A stretch of 64,000 nucleotides of DNA. Origin: Sphagnum compactum (lineage: Eukaryota; Bryophyta; Sphagnopsida; Sphagnales). Positions 9,191 to 21,429 of the stretch are shown here, one piece after another. The notes beneath the pieces are model-generated. The model was not told the origin of the DNA, made no database searches, and worked only from the letters and a program-made list of their open reading frames with translations. The translations under genes were made by a program, and so were the position numbers. How positions within the stretch are numbered: position 1 is the stretch's first letter; each line of letters opens with the position of its first letter. Where the stretch lies: the NCBI GenBank assembly GCA_965153455.1, contig OZ234498.1, forward strand, positions 12,958,001-13,022,000. Reading direction: 5' to 3'.

Positions 9191-12100
9191 TGGTTTCACT
9201 CGGCCCTTATCACCACCTAGTATGAAGCTCTCCAAAGTTTTTCTTTCTTTGTATTTGAAAAATCTCGTTGCCTGGAAGATGCTTTCATCAATCGAAGGGA
9301 CCTTTTGCCATTCACATGTAAACCTTTTACCATTCAAATAAAAAACTTTCCATAGTTTATGCTATTGAAGGCATATTCTTGTGGGCCTCCCTTAATTTTC
9401 AAGCTTACACCCCGTGGCTACTACCCAAGGGGTTGTAACCCTCAAATTAGAAGCGGCCTTTGAACAAGCCGTCCCTTGAGCTTTCATTTGGGAAAGAAAA
9501 CTAGGCACCTAAAACAAATATGTTTACATGTTACTTTTTCTTTGGTGAAATAGTGCAAAATTTTGATCACCAAATTTTGGTTAATTGTAATGAGACTAAT
9601 AAAAAAATCCATCTCCATTTTGCTAGGAATCGTGTTGCATGATGTATAAAGGTGTTAGGTCACACCCTTGTCATTCATTTGTTTTGCTAGGATGAACTTC
9701 CTTGTAACAAGCGAGGAAATCAGCCCACCAACACTTTATCATGAAATTGTCGTCACCCCTAGAATTGTTGTCACTCCCATGACGAGGCCATTTTGCTCAT
9801 TTGTTTGTGTTGCCATCACCACCTCCTAACCACAAGCCATTTTTTTGTCAAAAAGGTTGTTGAACCATCAAAACTAGATTTTCCCAAAATCCATTAAGTG
9901 TTGTACATAAATTGTTGAACCTTAGAAAGATATTTATGGAATCATGAATAATCTTGTTCAAGTTGTGAATCATGAATTGTATTGTGATTCATGAAATTTG
10001 TAGGAAGTTTGTATTGTGAATGATTTCCAATAAAATTCATGAATTCGTGTAGTTTAATTGCAATGGTTGTTTCAATTTTGAGAATCCGCAAATCATGAAA
10101 AGGAGTAGGAAGATTGGCCGACAAATTTGTTGCTACATTTTTGGTTTCCTTTGTTCTTTGTTATTTGTGGCATTGGAATTATGTGGGAGTTGGTGTAATG
10201 AGGGTTGTTATAATCTAAATGTGAGTCACAATGGGAACAACGAAGTATGCATCAGGAAAACCCTTTTGATTTTTCTCCAACTACTCTACATGGTTGCAAA
10301 GTTGTATACTTGCAAATGATGTTTAATCTTCCTTTAGTAGTTTGCATTTGCCATCTATGAGCTATTTTGGTCATATGAATGCAATTTCAGAATAACTTTG
10401 TGGTTTTCTAAAACAAGACAAGAATCCTTACCGAAGCCTTTGACTGTAGCCAAAGATATTCTTATGTGAAGGTTTTATGAACAAAAGATTCAACAAATCA
10501 ATGCAGGTTTTTCCTTCCCTTACAAAATACAGGTCTAATTGAATTCCCTTGGATTTTTTCTGTAATACCCAAGAGGCACTGTGATTTAGAGTTCAACCCC
10601 ATCTTTCACTAGCAGGAAAGCGAATGTGTTATCATTATATGCAACATGTACACCGATAGCACCATGTACTGGTCCAGCCTAATGTGTTTGACAGAACAAC
10701 TATAAGCAAGTTAGTGGCAGTAATTTTGAAATTTGTGGAAAGTTGTGGTTTTCTGAAATGAATATTGTTTCCGGTGACTAATTATTTATGTTTCATGGAG
10801 CTGCCATCATATACTTTAAGCAATTCTACCAAAAATGGTATGCGATGGAGCATGACCCCAAACACATAATGTGAATTTTGTAATATCGAAAAGATGTTAT
10901 TGGCTGCAAATATAAATCAATAAATTATTATGCTATTATATTGTTGACATGTAATGTAACTATACATAAAGCTTTTTAGTTATATTGTAGTCTTCAATTT
11001 GAACAGTACCAATAAAAAAGAAAACAAGATGGAGAATAATGTTGTGGGATGGGGTAGGCTCACATGCATATACTTGTCATGCAAAGTAAAGGAATTCCAT
11101 GTATTTGTAAAGGAATTGGGCAAGGGCATTCAACAAGACCCCCAAGTTGTGCAAAAAAATGACATGACTCTTCTCCAAATGAATGTTTCTATCTATGGTA
11201 TTGTATCTTTTTGTTGTGCCTTTTGTTAGGTGTTAGATGACATCATAATTGTATCTTTTCATTGCTTCTAGGAATGTGACAAACTTAGGATGTAGATCCT
11301 TATATGATTTCTTTCCCTAGATCTTGAATAGATCATTATATGTTTATCAACACCCATTATTGGAATGAGATTAAGTCAACGAGACCATGATGAAAGTGAT
11401 GGTTTGATATTTTGTGAATGACATTCACAAGGTTATGACCCACTTATTCTTGTCATTTTTATTTTGGTTTGGCCAAAAGTGACACAAATTGGTTACCTTC
11501 AAAATATTTTATTGTGGTTCAATTTGTAATTTCATCAATAATTTTGTTATGTCCTTTATGTTTCATTGAATAGCAAAGCCCACCTTGTCAATATAAAAAT
11601 ATTGTTGCAATTACAATTTTCATGTCTTACCTATGAAAGATTGTGGAGTGTTATGGTGGGTGGAAATTTTTGCTAAAGTGGCATGCTAGTGTTGAAGTTT
11701 GCATATTGTTGTATGCAAGGCTTAAATTTTGAATTTATTGTTTATAAACCTTACTAGTCAGTGGATGGTTTTATCTATGATCTAATGGTGAAGAACTTGT
11801 TTCTTTCAACTCTCACTTTCTCTTTAGTTATCCATGGAGGTTTAGGGTTTATCATATCAAAGCATGAGGTTAGCCAATGTGACCTAGGACATGAGTTTTT
11901 GAAACCTAAATGTGATTCATTTGCCTTCTTGAAGCTGGAGAGCCCCCTTGTTTTTATTGTTGTTAATATGGGTTTCATGGTGACAAATATTAACAAGGTT
12001 TATAGGATAATTGTAAAGAATATACACAAATGTATGGGGTATATCAAATAAGCTTATTTCTAATGATGAAAAAAATAAAGCTTATATGGCCAATCAAATT

Positions 12101-12950
12101 GTTAAAATGCAAGCATTAAATTTTTTTGAATTAACTTCAATAAGTTGGAAAATTAAATATTATAAAAAGATCATAAGCTTGTATCAAAGATTTTACTCAA
12201 GGTGTTCATAATATTAACAAACAAGGTTATGGCACATTGTTATTTGTTTATTTTCCTGATGATTTTTTTGTCAAATGTTGATTTCTACATTTTCTCATCC
12301 TAGATTATGCAATAATGTACTTATATAATGTCTTAAACAACTACCAACCCAATCATGGATGTAAGTCATGGATTGGGGTTTATTAGTATTATATGAATAT
12401 GAATTTATTCATTCATTATACTAGTTAAATTTTGTAACTATTAAAATTTTTGAAGAAAAAGAAAAATTGTTTGATACACATGTTTGTATCATGCATTACA
12501 CCGTATACAAAAATATGTAGTACTACATTACATTATCTATCATTTTGAGTTTTTTTTATTAGTTTATTTATTTTAAAAAAAAAGAAAGATAAGATTCATT
12601 TTGAAATTGTGAGTTTTTATGAATTTCTAAAGTTGTGCAATTAATTCCTCCTTATCCAACATAAAGAACTATTATGTGACCTTCTACTATGTGTTCTTGC
12701 AATTAGTTTACAAATTTTACCTATCATCACAAGGCCTTGATCTTAATGATATTCCATAACATGCATAACCATGGAATCCATATAATATGGTTTGATAAAT
12801 TGGAAGTGTGTGACACTTACAAGGAAGGCCGCAATACAATTATGTGATGGTACAATGAATAAGATAAAGGATAGCCTAGTGTCAGGCAATTCTCATTAGA
12901 AAAAAAGGAAAACCATTAATTTCAATTCTTCTAAAGTTAAAAAAAAACTA
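9191..12950. other. intergenic, AT-rich, no gene seen
   Basis: Scattered short open frames (for example 10095-10319 and 11761-12051, plus strand) have no recognisable motifs or splice context. Likely decayed repeats. Confidence 0.4.
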
Positions 12951-12957
12951 GTCCACT

Positions 12958-13045
12958 TCTTGAAGAAATTTGAGATTTGAACCCAAAACTTCTTAAAGTG
13001 AGATTAATGTCTTAATCACAAACCCAAAGCTTTTGATGTGTGATG
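12958..13045 (-). repeat. tRNA-derived SINE-like head
   Basis: Read on the minus strand, a B-box-like GGGTTCAAATCTCA lies about 35 bases downstream of an A-box-like GTGATTAAGACATTAATC. This A-to-B spacing is typical of tRNA-related SINE promoters. No clear body or tail was delimited. Confidence 0.3.
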
Positions 13046-15990
13046 ATAATGGTGATTACTTTTAATTAAAATTTATTTATGTAAATGACTTTCAATTTGT
13101 TTTGGGTGAAAAAATTGTCAAAAGGTGGTAAAATTTTCTGAAAATAAAATATTTTGTCATAAAATTCCTTTTGGGGGGGGGGGGGGGCAATAAATAATCA
13201 TTAAAAAAACCAAGAAAATTGTGTTTTTGGGAAGGTGTTGTCACATTTATGCCTACTAACTATAGTTTTAAGAGCTTTTTGAAATAAAGTTACTAGTTAA
13301 ATTGTGTAGGGATGTTTGCAAGCTTGGTTCCATTAGGGAATTGAAAAAAACAAACATTGATGGCTTTAGCTTTAAAGCTATTGGCATGTGTAAATTTTAA
13401 ATAATTTGTTTTCCAAGTTTTTTCGCATGAAAAGTTGTTGTTTAATGATAAAAACTTTACTTGAAACCAAAGAAGTTTTGAATTTGAATCTTATTACTAA
13501 ACATTTTCATATTAAGTTTTTTATATGGCCTACACTAGCATGAAAACTAGACCCAAGGGTCCATTTGTAACCTCCCTAGGTACCAAGTTGAGGCCTATAT
13601 ATGATGCCCTATTGGTTTTCAGAAAGGTGGTTTCTTTGGGTTTTTAGAAATGAAAGGACAAGTTCATAGTTCCTTATGCAAGGCATATTATTATATGAAA
13701 GGTATTGTTTTAAATAATGTATGTCAAATCCGAAGTGGCCAATTAAATATCTTTGTTGATTTTTTAGCAAATAAATCTCTCTTAACCTAGTGTCCTTCTT
13801 TAGACAATGAAATAATTACTTTGAAACTTTATTATATTATTATCGTTGACGACCAGTAAGTTTGATGAAAATTAATTCCAATTTCTAGTCATGAAAAGAT
13901 TTGACAACTTGTTTTTTGTGATTAGCATTGACGATCAATGTTTTTTTTCAACCAAAATTGTCCATTTTTTATATTAAAAAATTGGGAAAATTTGATTTTT
14001 GTAGTGTAAATTTGACTAGTTTTGCTATTCTTTTGGGGGGAGGGGGAAAAGCCAAATTTCCAATATCAAAAAATTGATTTTTTTTTTTTTGCCAATGCGA
14101 TGATCATGATTTTTAGGGAAAAAAAACCATTTCGAATTTTGGTTGCCAAGTCAACAATTCACAAATTTTCAAGAAATTCAACTTTGAAACTTTTTTTTTT
14201 TTGTTTTTTCCAAAGTGAAAAATGTGTTACAATTGTTGTGCCTCACAACCCACAACAAGTTTTCGTCACTTGGCAACAAAAATTAAAGAGGATGCCAATC
14301 ATATTTAAAGGTTTTGTTTTGGGGGAGAAAAATGGCCCCAAAGTTCTCATATTTTGAGGAATTGTGTTCTGAAATTGCCAAATTTAGACTATAGGTTTTA
14401 GCACATTGCCAAAATATATTATTAAGGTTCCAAATTTCCTTTTACTTTCATTTTTACCCTGTAGCCAAATCTCACCAAGTCCTCTTGTGGATGAGCCCCA
14501 ACCCACCCTACCTTACAAACTTGGGAAAAAAAAAAAACCCTGCTCACGACCTAAAACCAAAATCTAAGGGTGCTTGCATCAAACTATTAAATTTCGTAAT
14601 GTCAAAAGCCAATGTTGAAGTGTGAGTGCCCTTGGAATTTCACAACTACAAGAATGACTAAGTATTTAAGGCCAGAGCTTGAGACCCAATCTTTGAGTAA
14701 ACCAAATAGCAAACAAAAGCATACAAAATGAAAACAATATTTGAAATGCAAAAACTGTAATCGATACGCATGTTTTGAACCCTAAACCCTAATATAATAA
14801 GCATTGACCCAAAAATCATTCAATAATGAAACTGATTTGGGATGGATGTATTCATGTTTCAACTTTGAACATTGTGTACAATGAATGAAAAATGAAATCA
14901 CATAAATAGTTGAGTTAATAAGTGTTAATTCAAACACATCGCAGAAAGGATCAGGAAAAAAATTAAAAAAGAAATTGAAGTCAGTTTAAAACATACACAA
15001 TGCACATTTAGAAAGTGGCTTCCATGCAGTTCCTAGAATTCATGCAGAGTGGAGACAATATTGTGCTAGGTTGTGGAATGGTAAAGGGAGAGTCAAAGTT
15101 CATGTAGTGTATACACTACCTCTCACAGTTGTGCGTGTGAAAATTTGCAATACATTTTGAGAAAAAGAAAAAAGGCCGCCTCAAAGGCTACTGCAACCAA
15201 AGACCACAATATCAAAAACAATAAAAATCAGTCTTCTTGCAAATAAAGCAGAAGGCCATGGTTTTCAAAATCAATTTGTAGACAATAAACCTCTCCATAA
15301 CCCAAATGGTATTCTCTCTCTGAGGGAATTAGAGCTCATTGTTTCCTTTCGTAAGAAACCCAACACTCTTGCATTTATGGATGAGGTTTACAGCAAGCTT
15401 GTTTTCAAGAGGGAAAGTATGTTTCGATGGCTTCATTGGCTAAGAAGATGATGTGGCTGGCTTTCTGCATACCTTTGATCCAGGATGTGAGAATAACACT
15501 GTTCTATAGCAAGCAGCACATCTGCTATGTTTCTCCTGTCAAGGCAGGAGAATCATAATAGCAAGGTCAATGAATCTAATATGCAGTCACAGGTAATGCC
15601 CAGGATGACAATAAAACACAATGACCAAAGTGTGACAATTGAAATATGTAATTAGAACATATTATAATTTCTCATGTAGATAAATATCCTTCTACTGGCT
15701 AGTTGCTAGGTTACAAAGTACTCATCACTATGAGACAATCTCTGCAAGATTACTTCTGCTGAGCTGACGCAGGTATCAGTTCAAGAAGTCAATTCTAGTT
15801 TGGATCCAATTTCACCTAAGTAGTGACCTAGGTGCAGTCCTTGATTATTTTCCTTGTTTGTATGTGGAACACTATGTTTACAGTATATCTAGGATTACAG
15901 TGTCTCCTATGACCAGTCAAAACAATGGTTGAGATTCAACCCACCCTGGAATATCCAGTAAGAAATTCCTATTGGTGATGCTTGTCCTGA
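13046..15990. other. intergenic, AT-rich; right end may include the ACLA 3' UTR
   Basis: Includes a G-run at about 13174-13187, several T-runs, and a partial member of the TAGCCAAAT family near 14460-14500 (GTAGCCAAATCTCACC, then TTGTGGATGAGCCCC). The part just below 16005 is presumably transcribed as the ACLA 3' UTR; no termination signal was assigned. Confidence 0.35.
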
Positions 15991-16004
15991 AATTCAACCA
16001 GAGA

Positions 16005-19000
16005 CTAACCCTTCACACTGATGTAGTCAATTGCTTGCTTGCAGATGCCAGTCATACTTGCCTCTGGCCCATAAACCTGCAAATTTCATCAACTGAAATT
16101 AGATTCTCACAATCAAGGCTTGTCTTCTTCTGTTAGGTGAATCTGCATGGCAAGAGCATAACCAGTTATGTGATGTGTGGTACAGAAACAATAATTTACT
16201 TGTCATGGGTCTAAAGAATAAACCTATGTGGCTGATTGTGGCATGTACCTCAATAGGAACTCCAATTTCTTCACCCAGAGCCCGCATCTTAGTGAGACCC
16301 TTTTGGTAGTTAGGACCTCCCCTCCGGACATAGATGTTCATCCTTGCTGCTTTTAGCAATGTTTGCTGTCCAAAATAGAACCCCAAAAATTATGAATATC
16401 ACAAACCTCAAACTGAGATGGTGAACACATTAATCTGAATAACTTTCAACTAGCTTGAGAAGCATTTCACCACTTTAGTCAAACAGTAGAAAGTACCTTT
16501 TCATGCATGGCTCGAATGATACCATTGAAAGTGGCAGCAACATCTGTGAAGTTGGCAATACCCCCTCCCACCACTAGGGCTCTTCTCTGACCATCAGGAT
16601 TTGCTGTCGCACACTGGTGACACACAGTAATTTGTTTACAGAGCTCTCAAAAGTGAAGGAAAGGGCATCTAAGTTCCTCTCCTATTATGGTGCACCAGAA
16701 GAACACAAAGACCTCTCAACACTAGATAAGCTTACATCGATCAAAGCACGAGCATATTGCAGTGTCTCTTCCTCATTGGGGGCTCCACTGTACTCGGCAT
16801 AGTTCCCAAGTTCATGTGCATAGCCAAGATCCCCAACCTGAACGTACAAAGGGATCACATTCAAACTCAGACCAGTAAAACCACCTGTTTTGTCAGAAGT
16901 AAAACCAAGAGTTTAGAAGTATGAAATAGAAAATTGAAAGCCAAGATCAAACAGATGAAGCTGTACATACAGTGTCTGCATAGATCACACTTGCACCACC
17001 ACCTGCTACCATGGTCCAGATGCGTCCCTTAGGGTTCAGTATTGTCAGCTTTAGAGAAGCCCCAGTCTGCAGCACAAATGATGGCCATCAAAATCAATGG
17101 TTCCAAACTATCAAGCTTTATGTATGATCCACCATGATTTCTTCAGCCTGCTCAACTGTCTAGAGCATCAATGACAGGAGCAGATCTAACTCACTCAAAG
17201 CATCTGTGATGGTGTGCTATGATGTGACTACCCAAGACATAGATATTGCAGCTCTGAGTTTACCTTCTCATCCATGCTGTGAATTAGCTCCTCTGCAGGA
17301 CTCATGGTTCTTCCAAAGGGCTGTGGAAATTCAACGCCACCCCATCTGCAGAATTCAATTCCAGAATTGAGTCCCTCTTCTTGGCAACCAACTTATAATC
17401 TTGTTTGAGTGGACATCCCATGACAATTAGCAAGAGGCAAGAAGTTCACATCAGTCAACATCTGTTCATCTAGTTATTGAAGCTTAACAGTGAGAAGGAA
17501 AATAGAGGAGAGGGTCTACTTCTGAAAGTTTTTGAACAGAGCAGTGTCATCAAGCTCCCCACGCATGTCCAAAGGGTAAGGTAAACCATTGACCAGTGTG
17601 AATGGGTTCATTTCCAGCAATGTGAAGTCCAAGTCTGCACACACCCATAATCGAAAGTAGTTTGTGAGTTATCTGCACTGTCCAGTTAAAGCAGATCATA
17701 AATAGATCCATTACACATCAAATAAGTTTGTAGGTGCATGCTTTTACCTTGGAAGACAGCAAAGACACCTTTAAGGTATTGCTCAATTGTACCACGAATC
17801 TGGAGCAGGAAGAGAAAATTAGTACTTCACCACTCAGAGCAAGCCTAGATGTTACCCATGGACCTACTTACAGCATAAGATTTCATCCATTCCATCAATG
17901 CCGAAACATGCAGCATACCTCAAGGGGAAGAGTTGCAATCAAAGGAGCACAATGCTTGGCAGTGAGACTTTGCTCTGTTGGTACAAATATGGACTTGACC
18001 TGACCCATCCCACAGCCCCATCCATCACTTTTTGTTTACGCACAGTTTACAGATCACAATCAACTGTTTGTCAAGGCAAAACAGTCAAACTGGAGATATA
18101 ACAAATTGAAAATACTGGGGTATAGCATCATCCAACAGCGAGTGTAGTACATGTAGCTGACCAGTCAGTCAGGGTTCACAGCAAGATCCTCAAGAAAAAA
18201 ACAAAAGAAGGTAAGCAATGAGTGCAAGATTAAACCTTGTCCCAGTTCTCTTCAATATCAATGCCCCCACACTCAGAGAAGCTGAAGTTAACCCCCAGCC
18301 GATCAGAGACAATAGACAGATAGTACTCATCCCTGTGAGGGATGAATGGTTCGACAATGAAGGTTGTGATAGGTCCTCTGGTGCCCCCCATTTCAACCTG
18401 GCACACAAAAAGATCCAATTCACTTTTCAGTGCAGTAATAAGAAAAAGCTTCATCTTCATTGTTTGCAAGGGAATATGAAACTGAGAGGAGTTTTTCCTT
18501 CAAAATGCACCAATCCTTTCTACAAAAGATGACAAACTCAGTGGACTGCATGGGTGCCTTTTGAAACTTGTGAATGCAAATCTGTAAATGTGCACAAGGT
18601 CTAGGTCAAGAATTCTTTAGTTCAAGAATCCAAGGAATGCGTTGAGGTGACAGAAAAATTGAGTTGAATTTTTCATGGTAATAAACTCTACCTCTGTGCC
18701 CAGCCGCTCTGTCACAAAGTCTTCCACACCAGCCAAGTCCAAGTTAAGTGCAACCTGCACTCTCGTGCCAAAATCACATGCATGGGATATTACATAAAAG
18801 TGCAGGCACTGCCACATTATAGCAGTTCAAGCTGGAATCTGTGGGACAATTTGGAGTTCACCATGTATGCTTCAAAATCAAGGTGGACTTTGCTCTGTAA
18901 AAGAAACCCACCAGGCCACTCTTTCCACGCTTTCCAAACAGCATGTCAGGCTTCACCACAAGGCGGGTGGAGTTGAGCCATGGCTCCTCGTCTGCAAGCT

Positions 19001-19319
19001 TGTTGAAGTCTGTTGCCCGTGTCACCTGCAACACAAGAGAATGCAATTAAGTCTCAATTTCAAAATCAGCAAACAATAAACCACCTCCCAACACGAAGAG
19101 AGCTGCTCTAAACATCACAGCATCTGGCTGATCTGGCTGCAGAAACCGTTTTTCTTCAAAACAAGCAAATTACTGCATCATCTTACAATCATACAACTCA
19201 AACAGTATTGGAGACTCAACCTGTGCTGACTTGATATCAACAGATATGCCTGCAAGCCTCTTCAGATGCTCCTTCAAGATGCGCTTTGAGTCAAACTCCC
19301 TTATCTTCTTCCTTGCCAT
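16005..19319 (-). CDS. ACLA: ATP-citrate synthase (lyase) alpha chain, subunit A
   Basis: With subunit B it forms cytosolic ATP-citrate lyase: citrate + ATP + CoA gives acetyl-CoA + oxaloacetate. Thirteen exons, all in phase: 19319-19221, 19025-18912, 18754-18692, 18397-18236, 17999-17919, 17799-17748, 17634-17520, 17345-17264, 17066-16971, 16837-16736, 16613-16497, 16365-16249, 16076-16005. The protein is 423 residues, the length I recall for Arabidopsis ACLA. It starts [20 protein letters not shown]; the ATP-grasp half holds [29 protein letters not shown] and [20 protein letters not shown]. The citrate-binding half holds [39 protein letters not shown] and [13 protein letters not shown]. The phosphohistidine site belongs to subunit B and is rightly absent. 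Every intron is GT-AG; no breaks. An acceptor at 19342 (CTGCAG) suggests a 5' UTR intron. A tRNA-like B-box (GGGGGTTCAAATCTTGC, minus strand) near 19861-19877 would fall in that intron. Confidence 0.97.
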
Positions 19320-19341
19320 TCTGCTATGTCACTACTACTGC
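19320..19341 (-). other. 5' UTR part of the ACLA coding exon
   Basis: CTGCAG ends at 19342 on the minus strand, 22 bases before the ATG, leaving GCAGTAGTAGTGACATAGCA plus two bases as leader in this exon. A TAG and TGA upstream support the ATG at 19319. The remaining leader exon is probably in the CpG-rich region at 20.1-21.2 kb. Confidence 0.55.
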
Positions 19342-20099
19342 CTGCAGAGTGCACAATAGTATATGAATCAGTAATCGCTGTTCTATGTTCTTCCTGCTTC
19401 ACATCTTCAGAAGAGTGAGTAACCAAAGTTGCTTGCCAATTGGACTGAAATGAAGGCATCATCAGGGCCCTCCAGAAAACCCATTCCACAACTTTGCTGG
19501 ATATATGATACCATCAATTCCTTCATAGAGCTCTTTACACTCATCTTTCTGTAGAGGAAGAGGGATGACACTGTGCGTCAAAACAAGCAGGGCTCCGCAT
19601 CTCTTCATTCTTACAACTGCTGGTTCATCAAGTGTAAGATAGATACTTTCTAACCAAGATGTACCCCAGGAAATGTGGCTGTGTGAATGTTCCTGATGGC
19701 GGGGAAACCTCTATGTTTCCATGCTTTCAGCTGTGACTAGTAAACCAAGGTACCTACCTGAATTGTAGCTAGGTAAAGTAATTTAAGGAGTTTCCATTAA
19801 AAATGTGTCATTTTCAAACCGTTTCAAGTCCTGTTAGGAGTCCATCAAGCAGCGAAAGCAAGATTTGAACCCCCAACCAGAGTCAATGTGGCAACCAGCC
19901 CTAAGCACTGGCATGAAGCTCTCGAACTTGTATGTGGGAAGCAATGACCCAGGAAGAGCACGAGTTTTGGTCACAAGTCAGTTTGTAAATTCTACTTGTC
20001 ATTTGTCCTCGGTTACGTGGTGTTTCACCATTTCAAAGACAGCTGGAGCTCGTCGAGTCATTCCAGACAACCACTGCTGCTGCAGGAACTAGGGCTGTC

Positions 20100-21250
20100 A
20101 GCCTACTTAGTACTCATTCTGTTCTTGTTTCCATCTCGCCGTCCTAAAATTCGGGGCTCTCCGGTCGGAAAGAGACAGAAGCGGGGCAACCAGGTTGCTC
20201 TCGGCCCAAATCTGACAACCTTCTCCAATTTTGACCAAAAAAAAGAAAACTTCTCCCCACATGGAAGTAATCAAAGACACAAATCATCCAGTTTAAGTCG
20301 ACCAACATTCCGTCCCTCTTGTACCTTACGAACGATCTCACAAAAGCCAGCAAGTGTACAAACACAATCGGCCGTGAAAGAATCCCAAGACCTAGCAATC
20401 ACCTCAAATGCATTCCCTCAAAAAACATCCCCGTTTCTTTCGACTCAAACATTCCCCCGGCGTAAGAGACAGACACAAAGCCAAATCACAAGAAAAACCG
20501 GAGTCACAATCCGTGAGACCAAATTCACACGTCCCTCGAAATTCCAAATTTGCAGGTTGAACGATCTTTCGTGCGGAACCGGAATTCACAAACCGTAATG
20601 ATAAACTAAACAGCGAGGAAACAGCATCCAAACACAACGAGAGAACCTCAAGGCAACAGAATTCTGCTCAGAGATAAACATAAGAAAGAAAACGCGCGCG
20701 CGCGCACGCGCACGTCCGTCCGTCTGTCTCTCATACACACACACACACACACACACACAAGCGTGATCGTTTCCACATAACACAAAGGGACGTGAAGCAA
20801 AAAGATGAGTATGAATCAAAACACATATGGGAACCGGCGATGCGAGATTGCAGCATGAGAATCGAAGCGTGAGTGTACGTGCCTGAAAGAAATCGCGTCA
20901 CGAAACAGCAAACACGAGCGAGGCAAAACGACAGGGAGAGCGAGCGAGCGAAGGAGCAGGAGAGCGAGAGCTGCGAATGAGAGCGGATTCGGGAGAGTCT
21001 TCACAAATGCAAAAACGCGCGAGCGGAGAGACCAAGAACAAGGTATGGAAACCAAGATCAAGGGATGCGGCATGACCGGCGCGGGTGCGGAGAAACCAAG
21101 AACAAGGAACGGTACATGACCGGCGTGGGTGGGGACAAACCAAGCACAAGGGAGGGCCGGTCGGTGACCGGATGTGCCGGTCATTTTTCTCACACTTACC
21201 TTACTTTTACTAGACTTGTTTTTACCGGAAGGCAAAATTCTAAAGTGCGA
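20100..21250 (-). promoter_or_regulatory. CpG-rich region, likely ACLA promoter and first leader exon
   Basis: In an otherwise CpG-poor AT-rich neighbourhood this stretch is dense in CG (for example GCGAGCGAGCGAAGGAGC near 20940 and many CGCGC). It lies 0.8-1.9 kb upstream of the ACLA start, as expected if a 5' UTR intron separates them. A plus-strand TATAAAAG at about 21297 faces away. No transcription start can be fixed from sequence alone. Confidence 0.4.
20695..20760. repeat. GC and CA dinucleotide runs
   Basis: A CG-alternating run (about 20695-20712), GTCCGTCCGTCTGTCTC, then an AC run (about 20734-20759). The alternating purine-pyrimidine tract could adopt Z-form DNA. Confidence 0.75.
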
Positions 21251-21429
21251 AAAAAGTCAAGTCATAACTGGTGTGTGTGCGAATGGAGAGAGTTGTATAA
21301 AAGGACAGAGGAAAGGAAAATTAAAGAGGGGGTGGGTTTTTTTGGGGGGGGAGGTGTTGTGAAAAAGAGTACCTCATTAACAATTTCACAATACCTTAAA
21401 AACAAGGGGCTTGGTGGTTCATTCTAGTC

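Noticed and set aside
19860-19905. tRNA gene on the minus strand suggested by GGGGGTTCAAATC
   Set aside because: No cloverleaf could be drawn and the acceptor arms do not pair; at most a SINE trace.
20816-21235. 139-codon minus-strand frame in the CpG-rich region
   Set aside because: Low-complexity, no family match; explained by GC-rich promoter or leader sequence.
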